Source: CAZSLI01 sp964607705 (GTDB lineage Bacteria; Actinomycetota; Coriobacteriia; Anaerosomatales; PHET01). Taken from it: a DNA stretch of 64,000 bases. A model generated the notes under the pieces. That model did no database searches. It saw only the letters and a program-made list of their open reading frames with translations, and had not been told where the DNA came from. Location: the NCBI GenBank assembly GCA_964607705.1, contig CAZSLI010000011.1:1-64000 (forward strand), given 5' to 3'. Position numbers and translations under genes: made by a program. This document shows, in pieces, positions 38,545-46,895 of this stretch (position 1 is its first letter; the number at the start of each line of letters is the position of its first letter).

Positions 38545-39641
38545 TGGGAGCCGATCGGCAGATCCGCGCTCGGCGCGCCGACGTCACCCTGAGGCCGTAT
38601 GCTGCCGAGGACCTCGGGCTGCTGACCGCACTCCTCGGCGATGCCGAGGCCATGCGGTTTCTCGGCGGTCCGGAGTCGGGGGAGACGCTCGCTGCGCGGC
38701 ACGCGAGGTACCTGGCCGCCGACCCGGAGCGCAACGGGCTGTTCACGGTGCTCGTCGGCGAAACGCGAGTTCCGGCAGGCTGGGTCGGATTCTGGGAGTC
38801 CGAGTGGGCTGGGGAGCCAGTCTGGGAGATCGGATGGCACGTCTTGCCGGCCCTCCAGGGAACCGGAGTCGCGTTCTCGGCGGGGCTGTTCGCGCTCGAT
38901 GAGGTGCGACAGCGCGACCGATCGCGGTGGGTGGTCGCATTCCCGTCGATCGAGAACTCACCGTCGAACGCGCTGTGCCGAGCACTGGGCTTCGCTCACG
39001 CTGGCGTGGTCGAGATCGAGTACCCGCCCGGGCGCCCCATGCTCGCGAATCACTGGCGTCTCGACCTGCTGACCGACGCGGACGCGCCGCCGTCGCGCGT
39101 ACGCATCCTCACGCCGCGCCTGCACATCCGCGAGTGGCGCGACGGCGACCTGAGCGCGTTTCGTCGGCTGATGTCTGCGCCCGAGGTCGCCCAGTGGTCT
39201 GGCAGCGAGGAACCCGCCGAACAGCAGCGACCGTTCGTGGAGCGCATGCGCGATAACCAGACCCAGCTCGGCTGGGCGCTGTGGGCTGTCGAGCTGCGCG
39301 AGCCCGACGCCTCGGCCCCCGCGGGACCGATCGGGTACGCGGGCTTCGGCGACGAGTCGCCGCCCGATCCCGAGCTCGCCTGGACGTTCGACCCGGCTGT
39401 GTGGGGGAGAGGCCTCGCGACTGAAGCGGGAGTCGCCTCGCGCGACTTCGGCTTCGGGGTCCTCGGCATGGCGCGGGTCGTGTCGGTCGTCGACCGAAGG
39501 AACGCCGCGTCCACACGAGTCGCCGAGAAGGTAGGGCTGCACCGAGCCGGCACGACTCATTGTCACGCCGAGCTGCACGACGTCTTCGCCCTCACTGCCG
39601 AAGAGTGGCGCGCGGCCGTCGCTACGCGTCCGCCAGCATGA
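38544..39641 (+). CDS. Double GNAT-family acetyltransferase fusion
   Basis: This 365-aa protein starts at ATG 38544 in an overlap with the DUF1294 stop. Two RimJ/RimL-type GNAT domains are fused: residues about 10-175 (RPYAAEDLGLLTALLGDAEAM, LPALQGTGVAFSAGLFALDE, NSPSNALCRALGFAHAGV) and about 190-350 (ILTPRLHIREWRDGDLSAFRR, FDPAVWGRGLATEAGVASRDF, NAASTRVAEKVGLHRAGTT). The first copy has a changed acetyl-CoA loop (QGTGVA). It overlaps the DUF1697 gene at its 3' end by 20 bases. Confidence 0.92.
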   Translation: MGADRQIRARRADVTLRPYAAEDLGLLTALLGDAEAMRFLGGPESGETLAARHARYLAADPERNGLFTVLVGETRVPAGWVGFWESEWAGEPVWEIGWHVLPALQGTGVAFSAGLFALDEVRQRDRSRWVVAFPSIENSPSNALCRALGFAHAGVVEIEYPPGRPMLANHWRLDLLTDADAPPSRVRILTPRLHIREWRDGDLSAFRRLMSAPEVAQWSGSEEPAEQQRPFVERMRDNQTQLGWALWAVELREPDASAPAGPIGYAGFGDESPPDPELAWTFDPAVWGRGLATEAGVASRDFGFGVLGMARVVSVVDRRNAASTRVAEKVGLHRAGTTHCHAELHDVFALTAEEWRAAVATRPPA

Positions 39642-40164
39642 GGTCGAGCAGCTTACGCACGGTGTTGCAGTTGCGCACCGTGACCTGCTTGTAGAGCGGC
39701 GTCCCGACCATCCTGACGAGTCGACTACGGGTCGCGTCTGCCCGCATGACGCGCCAGACGATCGCACCCGGGGCCACGCGCGTGTCCTCGATCCCGGACC
39801 TCGGGCCGAGCTTCTCGATGAGTTCTTCGGCGGACAGCTCGTCGCCGAGGAACACGACGTCGCACTTCATGTCCGCGTTGTTCACCCAGTCGCTTGGGAT
39901 GGCGTTGCCGAGGGCTCGCAGCTGCTCGGCATCGCGCAAGAGGATCCGCGTGTCGACTCCGAATCCGTCGAAGACGGCCTGCTCGAGCATCGTGGCGAGC
40001 GCCGCGACGTCCTGCTTCGTACTCGAGAAGATCACGTTGCCCGAGTTGATGTACGTGCGCACATCGGACATGCCCGCTCTCTCGAAAGCGGCCTTGAGCG
40101 CGCGCATCTCGACTTTGCTGTTACCCCCGACGTTGATGCCACGGATAAGCGCTACGTATCTCAT
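39622..40164 (-). CDS. DUF1697 family protein (paralogue 2)
   Basis: This 180-aa protein starts at ATG 40164. It has the family N-terminus (MRYVALIRGINVGGNSKVEM, RTYINSGNVIFSS) and ending (VTVRNCNTVRKLLDLML), and is clearly related to the 25993 gene. Its 3' end overlaps the convergent GNAT gene by 20 bases. Function unknown. Confidence 0.93.
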   Translation of the reverse strand: MRYVALIRGINVGGNSKVEMRALKAAFERAGMSDVRTYINSGNVIFSSTKQDVAALATMLEQAVFDGFGVDTRILLRDAEQLRALGNAIPSDWVNNADMKCDVVFLGDELSAEELIEKLGPRSGIEDTRVAPGAIVWRVMRADATRSRLVRMVGTPLYKQVTVRNCNTVRKLLDLMLADA

Positions 40165-40266
40165 GGATTGAATGTAGCCATGAAGCGGCGAAGAACCAAC
40201 AGGGGGCCGATGTCGGTCCCCGGCGCTACAGTGGGAGAGACCACGCGGGAAGCGGAAGGGCTGCCG

Positions 40267-40512
40267 GTGAAACTGGACGAACAGACCGAGCACTACCTCA
40301 TCTCCTCGATCAAGCGCTTCTTCGCCGAGGAGCTGGAAGAAGACATCGGCGACCTGAAGGCAAGCGCCGTCTTGGACTTCTGCCTACGCGAGATAGCTCC
40401 GAGCGCCTACAACCAGGCGATCGCGGACGCTCAGACGTTCTTCGAACGCGCGACGTCGGACCTGGCGGGCGTCACGTACGAGCCGGAGTTCGACTACTGG
40501 AAGAAGCGCTGA
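40267..40512 (+). CDS. DUF2164 family protein
   Basis: This 81-aa protein is read from GTG 40267 after GGAAGGG, which gives the usual family length. The pattern ISSIKRFFAEELEEDIGDLKASAVLDFCLREIAPSAYNQAI (in parts FFAEELEEDIGDLKA; APSAYNQAIADAQTFF) is DUF2164. Small acidic helical protein of unknown function. Confidence 0.9.
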   Translation: MKLDEQTEHYLISSIKRFFAEELEEDIGDLKASAVLDFCLREIAPSAYNQAIADAQTFFERATSDLAGVTYEPEFDYWKKR

Positions 40513-40565
40513 GGGCGCCCGCGGAACGAGGCGATGGAATAGTGGGACGGATGAGGGAGGATGAC

Positions 40566-41036
40566 GTGCATCGCCCTGATACCGTGCGCGTGCGGACATT
40601 GGGTTCCGAAGATGTCAGGACCCTGCGGGGTGTGCTGCGCGTGTTCGCCGACGCCTTCGCCGAGGACACAGATGTCTACGTCGCGAGACCAGCGAGCGAC
40701 GGCTACCTCGAGCGGCTTCTCGGCAGTCCGGGGTTCGTCGCAGTCGCCGCCGTCACGGACGGCGGGGAAGTGGTCGGCGGGCTTACGGCGTACGAGCTAC
40801 AGAAGCCGGAGCAGGAACGCAGCGAGCTCTACATCTACGACCTGGCCGTCGCCGAGTCGCATCGTCGCCAAGGCATCGCCACGTCTCTCATCGAGGAGGT
40901 GAAGCGCATCGCCGCCGCACGCGGCGCATGGGTCATCTTCGTGCAAGCCGATCACGGCGACGACCCGGCGATCGCGCTCTACTCGAAGCTGGGGGAGCGC
41001 GAGTACGTGATGCACTTCGACATCCGGCCAGCCTGA
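40566..41036 (+). CDS. AAC(3)-I-like aminoglycoside N-acetyltransferase homologue
   Basis: This 156-aa protein is read from GTG 40566 after GAGGGAGG; ATG 40551 overlaps that site. It matches AAC(3)-I proteins along the length: GLTAYELQKPEQERSELYIYDLAVAESHRRQGIATSLIEE in parts (SELYIYDLAVAESHRRQGIA), GAWVIFVQADHGDDPAIALY and EYVMHFDI. AAC(3)-I acetylates gentamicin and fortimicin at position 3. Whether this homologue does so is not proven by sequence; the conserved YIYDLAV, QADHGDDPA and HFD blocks make it a close relative. Confidence 0.88.
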   Translation: MHRPDTVRVRTLGSEDVRTLRGVLRVFADAFAEDTDVYVARPASDGYLERLLGSPGFVAVAAVTDGGEVVGGLTAYELQKPEQERSELYIYDLAVAESHRRQGIATSLIEEVKRIAAARGAWVIFVQADHGDDPAIALYSKLGEREYVMHFDIRPA

Positions 41037-41127
41037 GCGTCAGCGGTCGCGTGGCGGCTCGCTTCGGGTACGCTTGGGGCGGCCCACACGCGACCGAAAA
41101 CACAGAACGTCAGCCGAAGGAGTCCCC

Positions 41128-41541
41128 ATGACCGCGCCCGCCGTGATCCAGCTTACCGAGCACATCGCCCAGCCACCCGCGCGCGTCTGGCAGGCGCTCA
41201 CGGAGCCCGAGCTCATGGCGAAATGGTGGGCGCCCGGCGACATCAGCCCCGAGGTGGGACACCGGTTCTCGCTCGACATGGGTGCGTTCGGCAAGCAGCA
41301 GTGTGAGGTCATCGAGGTCGATGAGCCGCGCCGCTTCGCATACCGGTTCGGGATCGGGTTCCTCGACACGATGATCGTCTGGACCCTCGCAGCCGCCGAC
41401 GGCGGCACCGACCTCACGCTGGAGCACTCCGGCTTCGACATGGACTCGCCCATGGGCCAGCAGGCGTTCCAGGGAATGTCCGGTGGCTGGCCGAGCATCC
41501 TGACGAGCATAGAGCCCGCGCTCGGGGAAGATGCACGCTAG
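41128..41541 (+). CDS. SRPBCC/AHSA1-like protein
   Basis: This 137-aa protein starts at ATG 41128 after GAAGGAG. AHSA1-type START-like fold: LTEHIAQPPARVWQALTEPELMAKWWAPGD opens the domain (A-x-W-W-x-P typical), then FAYRFGIGFLDTMIVWTL and the C-terminal helix GWPSILTSIEPAL. Unknown ligand. Third START-like protein in the window. Confidence 0.92.
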   Translation: MTAPAVIQLTEHIAQPPARVWQALTEPELMAKWWAPGDISPEVGHRFSLDMGAFGKQQCEVIEVDEPRRFAYRFGIGFLDTMIVWTLAAADGGTDLTLEHSGFDMDSPMGQQAFQGMSGGWPSILTSIEPALGEDAR

Positions 41542-41653
41542 TCTCGAAGCAGTGACCTCATCTGCTTCTGGATGATGTCGGCCGCACGCTGCACGCCGAA
41601 CAGGGGGAACGCCCGATGGATCGCCAGCAGGGCAGCACGGGCATGGGCACGCT

Positions 41654-42592
41654 ATGACGGTCAGCATGCGCCCGTTCGCGCACTTCGAATGCCCCATCTG
41701 CAAAGAGCCGCTCCTGCCCGCCGAGGACCGGACCGCGTACTCCTGCCTCAACCGACACTCATTCGACGTCGCGCGCGAAGGGTACGTCAACCTGCTCCCC
41801 GCGCAACACCGTAGCCGCGGTATCGAAGGCGACACGACCGACATGCTTCAGGCGAGGCGCTCCTTCCTCGATCGCGGACCCTTCGAGCCGCTGCGCGCGC
41901 TCCTCGCCGAGGAAGTCCGGTATGCGCTCTCGGCCCGGCCTCCGGGGCAGACGCCCGCCGTGCTCGAAGTCGGCTGCGGCGAGGGCTACTACATCGGCGG
42001 CATAACTGAGGCGCTCGTTGCCGAGGACGCGCTGTTCCTCGGCAGTGACCTGTCGAAGCCGGCGGTGCGCATGGCGGCCAAGCGCTACGAGAACGCCGCC
42101 TTCTTCGTCGCCGACCTCAACCGCCGGCTGTACCTGCGAGACGAATCGGTGGCAGTGCTGCTCGACGTGTTCGCGCCGCGCAACCCGGCCGAATTCGCGC
42201 GCGTGCTCGAACCGGGAGGAGTCGCCCTGGTCGCCATCCCGGCGCCCGATCACATGGCGACGGTCAGCGAGTCGCTCGGCCTCCTTGAGATCGAGTCGGA
42301 CAAGGAGCGCCGGGTGCTCGAGCGCTTGGCAGAGGGGTTCGAGCTCGACGAGCGCCGCGAACTGCGCTTCGAGCTGACGCTGGATGCCGAGGANNNNNNN
42401 NNNNNNNNNNNNNNNNNNNNNNNNNNNNNNNNNNNNNNNNNNNNNNNNNNNNNNNNNNNNNNNNNNNNNNNNNNNNNNNNNNNNNNNNNNNNNGGTGACC
42501 TGTTGCTGGCCATCGACAACGTGTGGCAGGCGAGCACCAAGTCGGGAGGGGACGCCTCCGGCCGCCGCGGGTCGGGGCGCCGGAGTCGCTAG
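41654..42592 (+). CDS. rlmA: 23S rRNA (guanine-N1)-methyltransferase RlmA, interrupted by assembly gap
   Basis: The N-terminal zinc module FECPICKEPL...YSCLNRHSFDVAREGYVNLLP and QARRSFLDRGPFEPL match RlmA strongly, followed by the SAM-binding motif VLEVGCGEGYY. RlmA methylates N1 of G745 (E. coli RlmAI) or G748 (RlmAII); the subtype is not decided here. The 100-N gap at 42394-42493 falls about 20-30 residues before the end; the post-gap stretch is kept in frame only if the real gap has a suitable length. ATG 41666 is an alternative start. Confidence 0.88.
   Translation: MTVSMRPFAHFECPICKEPLLPAEDRTAYSCLNRHSFDVAREGYVNLLPAQHRSRGIEGDTTDMLQARRSFLDRGPFEPLRALLAEEVRYALSARPPGQTPAVLEVGCGEGYYIGGITEALVAEDALFLGSDLSKPAVRMAAKRYENAAFFVADLNRRLYLRDESVAVLLDVFAPRNPAEFARVLEPGGVALVAIPAPDHMATVSESLGLLEIESDKERRVLERLAEGFELDERRELRFELTLDAEXXXXXXXXXXXXXXXXXXXXXXXXXXXXXXXXXXGDLLLAIDNVWQASTKSGGDASGRRGSGRRSR
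42394..42493. other. Assembly gap (100 N)
   Basis: A second run of exactly 100 N, inside the RlmA gene. True length unknown, so the RlmA C-terminus and frame cannot be verified. Confidence 0.99.
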
Positions 42593-42678
42593 CGAGCCCC
42601 CGGTATGGGCAGACAGATTAGGGCGGCCTGCGTGGGCCGCCGCCCCACTCCAGGATGCGAGACCCCAGAAGGAGCGCC

Positions 42679-43155
42679 ATGAGCACCGCACTGAGCATCT
42701 GCCTGTGGTTCGACACCCAAGCCGAGGAGGCCGCCGAGTTCTACACGTCGGTCGTCCCCAACTCCAGCATCCGCACGACCAATCGCTATCCCGATGGCCT
42801 GCCCGCCGAGCCGGGGAGCGTCATGGCGGTCTCATGCATCCTTGATGGCGTCGGGTTCACCCTGCTCAACGGCGGTCCCGTGTTCCAGTTCACGCCCGCT
42901 GCGTCCATCGTCCTCAGCACCGAGACCCAAGCGGAGACCGACCGCCTGTGGGTCGCGCTCACCGAGGGCGGCGAGGAAGGCCAGTGCGGCTGGCTCACCG
43001 ACCGGTTCGGCGTCTCGTGGCAGGTGGTCCCGAAGGGCGTCGACGAGATGCTCGGCTCGCCCGATCGGGAGGCCGCGAACCGAGCGGTGCAGGCTATGCT
43101 GCCCATGAAGAAGCTCGACGTCGCGGCGATGCGCCGTGCGTTCGATGGCGAGTAG
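42679..43155 (+). CDS. VOC family protein (PhnB-like)
   Basis: This 158-aa protein starts at ATG 42679 after AGAAGGAG. PhnB/3-demethylubiquinone methyltransferase-like VOC pattern: ICLWFDTQAEEAAEFYTSVVPNS, FTLLNGGPVFQFTPAASIVLS, GWLTDRFGVSWQVVPKGVDEML. The family name is misleading; most members are of unknown activity. Confidence 0.93.
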   Translation: MSTALSICLWFDTQAEEAAEFYTSVVPNSSIRTTNRYPDGLPAEPGSVMAVSCILDGVGFTLLNGGPVFQFTPAASIVLSTETQAETDRLWVALTEGGEEGQCGWLTDRFGVSWQVVPKGVDEMLGSPDREAANRAVQAMLPMKKLDVAAMRRAFDGE

Positions 43156-43185
43156 GCGATTTCGGAGACCCGACTGGAGGCACCA

Positions 43186-43551
43186 ATGACCGACCGCTCG
43201 GCTGCCACAACCATCGACGACTACATCGCGGACTTCCCTGAAGAGGTGGCGAGTCGCCTGAGGGAGATCCGCGCGCTCGTCCACGACATCGCACCTGACG
43301 CGACCGAGACCATCAGCTACGCGATCCCCACGTTCGACCTCAATGGCAAGCACCTCGTCCACTTCGCCGGCTTCAAGAAGCACATCGGCTTCTATCCGAT
43401 CCCTTCAGGAATGGAAGCGTTCAAGGAGGAGTTGGCGCCCTACAAGCAGGGCAAGGGATCCGTTCAGTTCCCACTGTCGCAGCCGCTGCCAACCGACCTC
43501 ATCCGCCGCATCGTCGAATTCCGAGTCGCCGAGAACCTTCGCAAGAAGTAG
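43186..43551 (+). CDS. DUF1801 (YdhG-like) family protein
   Basis: This 121-aa protein starts at ATG 43186 after GGAGGCACC. DUF1801 hallmarks: ATTIDDYIADFPEEVASRLREIRALV, ETISYAIPTFDLNGKHLVHFAGFKKHIGFYP (in parts SYAIPTFDLNGKHLVHFAGF; HIGFYPIPSGM) and GSVQFPLSQPLPTDLI. Small soluble protein of unknown function. 30 bases after the VOC gene, probably one transcript. Confidence 0.94.
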   Translation: MTDRSAATTIDDYIADFPEEVASRLREIRALVHDIAPDATETISYAIPTFDLNGKHLVHFAGFKKHIGFYPIPSGMEAFKEELAPYKQGKGSVQFPLSQPLPTDLIRRIVEFRVAENLRKK

Positions 43552-43656
43552 CGATCCCTCTCGGCTGGGAACACACAATCTGCGCACACCACGGCTGGCG
43601 CCAGATGAGTGCAATCCGTACGCTGGACCCAGTACCCGTCAACCAGGGAGGCACAC

Positions 43657-44184
43657 GTGTCGAAACGCTCTATCCTGCTGGTCAGCATCGCGCTGCTGCT
43701 GATCGCTGCCGGTCTGTCCGCCGGTTGCAGCAAGCCCGCGACCACCGAGAACACCACCGGCACCGAGCAGTCGCAGTCGACGCCCGAGGAGTCGCCCGAA
43801 ACCACTGCGCCCGAGGCCGCAACTCCTGACGAGTTCCCGAAGGCGGAGGCCAAGGACGTCAATAAGCTCATCATCAAGGACGTCAAGGTCGGGACGGGCG
43901 CCGAGGCCACTCCGGGCAAGTCAGTGACCGTCAACTACACGGGCTGGCTGACCGACGGCACCAAGTTCGATTCATCGAAGGACTCGGGTCAACCGTTCGT
44001 CTTCCCGCTCGGAGCGGGCCAGGTCATCAAGGGATGGGACGAGGGGGTCGCCGGCATGAAGGTCGGCGGCAAGCGAATCCTCGTCATCCCGCCTGACAAG
44101 GGCTACGGCGAGCAGGGCGCCGGCGGAGTCATCCCGCCGAACGCGACCCTGGTGTTCACCGTTGAACTTCTGGACGTTCAGTAG
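43657..44184 (+). CDS. FKBP-type peptidyl-prolyl isomerase lipoprotein
   Basis: This 175-aa protein is read from GTG 43657 after GGGAGG. The signal peptide ends in a lipobox (LLIAAGLSAGC), then a Thr/Glu/Pro-rich linker, then a full FKBP domain from about residue 70: VTVNYTGWLTDGTKFDSSKDSGQPFVFPLGAGQVIKGWDEGV (in parts VTVNYTGWLTDGTKFDSSKD; GAGQVIKGWDEGVAGMKVGG), PPDKGYGEQGAGG, and a closing strand ATLVFTVELLDVQ. It helps fold exported proteins at the outer face of the membrane. Followed by a strong terminator. Confidence 0.95.
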   Translation: MSKRSILLVSIALLLIAAGLSAGCSKPATTENTTGTEQSQSTPEESPETTAPEAATPDEFPKAEAKDVNKLIIKDVKVGTGAEATPGKSVTVNYTGWLTDGTKFDSSKDSGQPFVFPLGAGQVIKGWDEGVAGMKVGGKRILVIPPDKGYGEQGAGGVIPPNATLVFTVELLDVQ

Positions 44185-44190
44185 GAAACG

Positions 44191-44216
44191 AAAGGGCCCC
44201 TGACCGGGGCCCTTTT
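44191..44216 (+). terminator. Rho-independent terminator
   Basis: AAAGGGCCCC, loop TGACC, GGGGCCCTTTT: 10-bp GC-rich stem with A- and T-tracts, 7 bases after the FKBP stop. The flanking A/T runs make it usable on both strands. Confidence 0.9.
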
Positions 44217-44333
44217 AGTACTGGTCCGCTGACGACCATCTACTCTGTGCGTCCAGCCGATGCTGTGCGACACTCGTGACTGTTGAGCCGCATACCAAGT
44301 TGCGGGCTGGCCGGCAAGCTTCGGAGGGAACGC

Positions 44334-44834
44334 ATGGTGTCCGATCCAGAGTTGCGACTCGCCATGCGCCGCTGCTGGCTGGGAACCGCCGGCATCGTCG
44401 TTTCTCCAGCTGGTATCCGGGCCGTCGAACTCGCCGATGATCCTGAGGCGGTCCACGCTGCCCTTTCGGCGCGCTACGGCACACTTCCTCAAGCGACCGA
44501 CGACTGGTGCGAAGACTTCGCTGAAGCCGCGCTAGCGGCGGTCGAAGGCGCGCCCCTCCGCGTGGCCCTCGACCCAAGCGGCACTGAGTTCCAGCGTCTC
44601 GTGTGGAGGGAGCTTCGCGGGATTCCGTGCGGCCAGACCCGCTCCTACGCTGAGCTCGCGGCCTCGATCGGGCGTCCGTCGGCGTCGCGCGCAGTCGCAC
44701 GCGCGTGCGCCACGAACGAGATCGCGGTGATCGTGCCCTGCCATCGTGTCGTTCGCTCGGACGGCGCAATGTCCGGCTACCGGTGGGGCGTCAAGCGAAA
44801 GGCCATGCTGCTCCAGCGCGAGGCGGAGCTCTGA
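44334..44834 (+). CDS. ogt: Methylated-DNA-[protein]-cysteine S-methyltransferase
   Basis: This 166-aa protein starts at ATG 44334 after GGAGGG. The active site IVPCHRVVRSDG (acceptor Cys) is intact, preceded by the DNA-binding helix GQTRSYAELAASIGRPSASRAVARACATN (in parts QTRSYAELAASIGRPSAS; AVARACATNEI), and the end is GYRWGVKRKAML. It removes methyl groups from O6-methylguanine in a suicide reaction. No Ada-type regulatory domain. The following gene overlaps or abuts it. Confidence 0.95.
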   Translation: MVSDPELRLAMRRCWLGTAGIVVSPAGIRAVELADDPEAVHAALSARYGTLPQATDDWCEDFAEAALAAVEGAPLRVALDPSGTEFQRLVWRELRGIPCGQTRSYAELAASIGRPSASRAVARACATNEIAVIVPCHRVVRSDGAMSGYRWGVKRKAMLLQREAEL

Positions 44835-45490
44835 CTCCCGGCGGTGCAAACAGGTGGCTGAAGTGGACGATCGTCGCTTTGGCGGTCGTGACAGGGGTCG
44901 CTGCGGTCGTGTGGTTCTTCAGGCCGATCCCGCCGGGCGCAGACGCGAAGACGTATCAGGCGGGGTTGGTCGAAAGCATCGAGGGAACTGACGGGCTCTT
45001 CCGGGCCACCGCCGAGCCCAAGGGCTCCTGGGGCTACAACCCGCCGCTGGTCTACTACGTGATCCCCGTGCCTGCTCGCTGGACGCGGCCGTTCCGCATC
45101 ACGGCCCAAGCTGCCGAGGACCCGTCGTTCCAAGTTGTCTCGACAGCGACCTTCGGTTCGGGCGACAGCTCGGGACTGGGAGGCGCGGGGGAGTCGGTCG
45201 CCGAAGCGACTCGTTGGGCGGCCGACCTCGCGGCACTACCTACCGATAAGCGCACGGCGTTCTTTCGCTGGTGGAAACAGGGATCGATCCGCCTTCCCGG
45301 GCAGTCGCCGATGTTCATGCGGCGGGCGACCGCCGATGAGATCGCATCGATGCCCTCAGAGCACCAAGCGCAGGCACCGAACCTCTACATCCTCGGAACA
45401 CGGGAGCCAGCGGAGACGTTGCCATCTGCTCTCGTACTGCTGAGGTGGGACGCCGCCGCCACACAGTGGGCCACGCTCGAAGTCCGCTAG
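44783..45490 (+). CDS. Membrane-anchored hypothetical protein
   Basis: The frame is open upstream, so the start is uncertain: GTG 44783 overlaps the methyltransferase gene, and TTG near 44879 is an alternative. A transmembrane segment (WTIVALAVVTGVAAVVWFF) precedes an outside domain of about 190 residues, with Trp-rich motifs (GSWGYNPPLVYYVIPVPARWTRPF; quoted in part YNPPLVYYVIPVPARW) and TAFFRWWKQGSIRLPGQSPMF. No family recognised. Confidence 0.65.
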   Translation: MGRQAKGHAAPARGGALTPGGANRWLKWTIVALAVVTGVAAVVWFFRPIPPGADAKTYQAGLVESIEGTDGLFRATAEPKGSWGYNPPLVYYVIPVPARWTRPFRITAQAAEDPSFQVVSTATFGSGDSSGLGGAGESVAEATRWAADLAALPTDKRTAFFRWWKQGSIRLPGQSPMFMRRATADEIASMPSEHQAQAPNLYILGTREPAETLPSALVLLRWDAAATQWATLEVR

Positions 45491-45586
45491 CACAGGGGCG
45501 ACTCGCAGGGCGCGCCGCACCGGGCTCATTCGGGTACCCTGAACACAGCGCTGACCGCCACCTCCATCGACCCTGAGGGGGACTCG

Positions 45587-46840
45587 ATGTTCTATCGCAA
45601 GACCGTGCTCGACAACGGGATCACCGTGATGAGCGAGCCTATGGATTCCGTTCGCTCCGTAGCCCTCGGCATATGGTTCGCCGTGGGCAGTCGCGACGAG
45701 AGTGCCGAGGAAGCCGGCATGTCGCACTTCATGGAACACATGATGTTCAAGGGCACGCCCACGCGCTCAGCCAAGGACATCTCCGAGCAGTTCGACCGCC
45801 TCGGCGCCGAGCTCAACGCGTTCACCTCGAAGGAGTACACCTGCTACTACTCGCGCTTTGTCGACGAGCACCTGCCCACCGCGTTCGAGATCCTCGCTGA
45901 CATGGTCACCAACGCGACGCTTGTCGACGAGGCATGCGAGTCGGAGCGCGAGGTCGTCATCGAAGAGATCGCCCGCATGGAGGACACGCCCGACGACCGC
46001 ATCCACGAGATCTTCAGCCATGCACTGTGGCCAACACACCCCATCGGCCTGCCGATCCTCGGCAGCAGGGAGACCGTTGGCCAGTTCGATCACGAGCAGT
46101 CGGTCGCCTTCAGGACCAAGCACTACGTGACCGGCAATTGCGTCGTCGCGGCCGCCGGCAGCGTCGACCACGAGGAGCTCGTGCAGATGGCCGAGCGCTG
46201 CCTCGCGGAACTCCCGCGCGGGCCGCGCTCGGTGCGCCCCGTCGCGCATGCCGTCAGCGAGGCGCGCATCGACGTCCTCGAGAAGGAGACCGAGCAGACG
46301 CACATCTGCTACGGCGTCTCGACCATGAACGCTCACCATCCCGACCGCTTCGCCCTGTCGCTCGTGGACGGCATCCTCGGCGGCGGCATGAGCTCCCGGC
46401 TGTTCCAGGAGATCCGCGAGAAGCGCGGCCTGGCCTACTCGGTCTACTCGTTCTCGGCGCTGTACCAGGACACCGGCGAGTTCGCCATCTACGCCGGCAC
46501 GCGTCCCGACAACGCCGAGGAAGTCATCCGCCTCATACGTGCCGAGGTCGAGAACATCGCCGACAATGGCGTGTCGCCTGACGAGCTCGACCGGGTCCGC
46601 GAGGCAGCCAAGGGACACCTCGTGCTCGGCATGGAGTCAACGCGCATGCGCATGACACGTCTTGGCAAGAACGAGGTAACGGGAGGGGAAATCCTCTCGG
46701 CCGACGAGATCATGGAGCGGTTCAACTCCGTTACGATGGACGACCTGAAGCGGGTCAGCGCCGACGCCCTGACGCGTGAGAAGGCCCTCGCAGTCATCGG
46801 CCCCTACACCAAAGAGCAGCTCGCACCGCTCGTGAAGTAG
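45587..46840 (+). CDS. M16-family zinc protease
   Basis: This 417-aa protein starts at ATG 45587 after GAGGGGG. The inverted zinc motif HFMEHMMFKGT (H-x-x-E-H) with the distal Glu (SEREVVIEEIARMED) is complete. The C-terminal half has the inactive-domain Arg/Tyr clamp (LAYSVYSFSALYQDTGEFAIYAG in part). It corresponds to the MlpA/YmxG-type peptidase encoded upstream of the dap genes in many Gram-positive genomes, as here. Confidence 0.95.
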   Translation: MFYRKTVLDNGITVMSEPMDSVRSVALGIWFAVGSRDESAEEAGMSHFMEHMMFKGTPTRSAKDISEQFDRLGAELNAFTSKEYTCYYSRFVDEHLPTAFEILADMVTNATLVDEACESEREVVIEEIARMEDTPDDRIHEIFSHALWPTHPIGLPILGSRETVGQFDHEQSVAFRTKHYVTGNCVVAAAGSVDHEELVQMAERCLAELPRGPRSVRPVAHAVSEARIDVLEKETEQTHICYGVSTMNAHHPDRFALSLVDGILGGGMSSRLFQEIREKRGLAYSVYSFSALYQDTGEFAIYAGTRPDNAEEVIRLIRAEVENIADNGVSPDELDRVREAAKGHLVLGMESTRMRMTRLGKNEVTGGEILSADEIMERFNSVTMDDLKRVSADALTREKALAVIGPYTKEQLAPLVK

Positions 46841-46895
46841 CCGCTACTCGCAGGCACGACCGAGTCCCGTAACCAGCCCCTCAGGAGGCAGTCAG

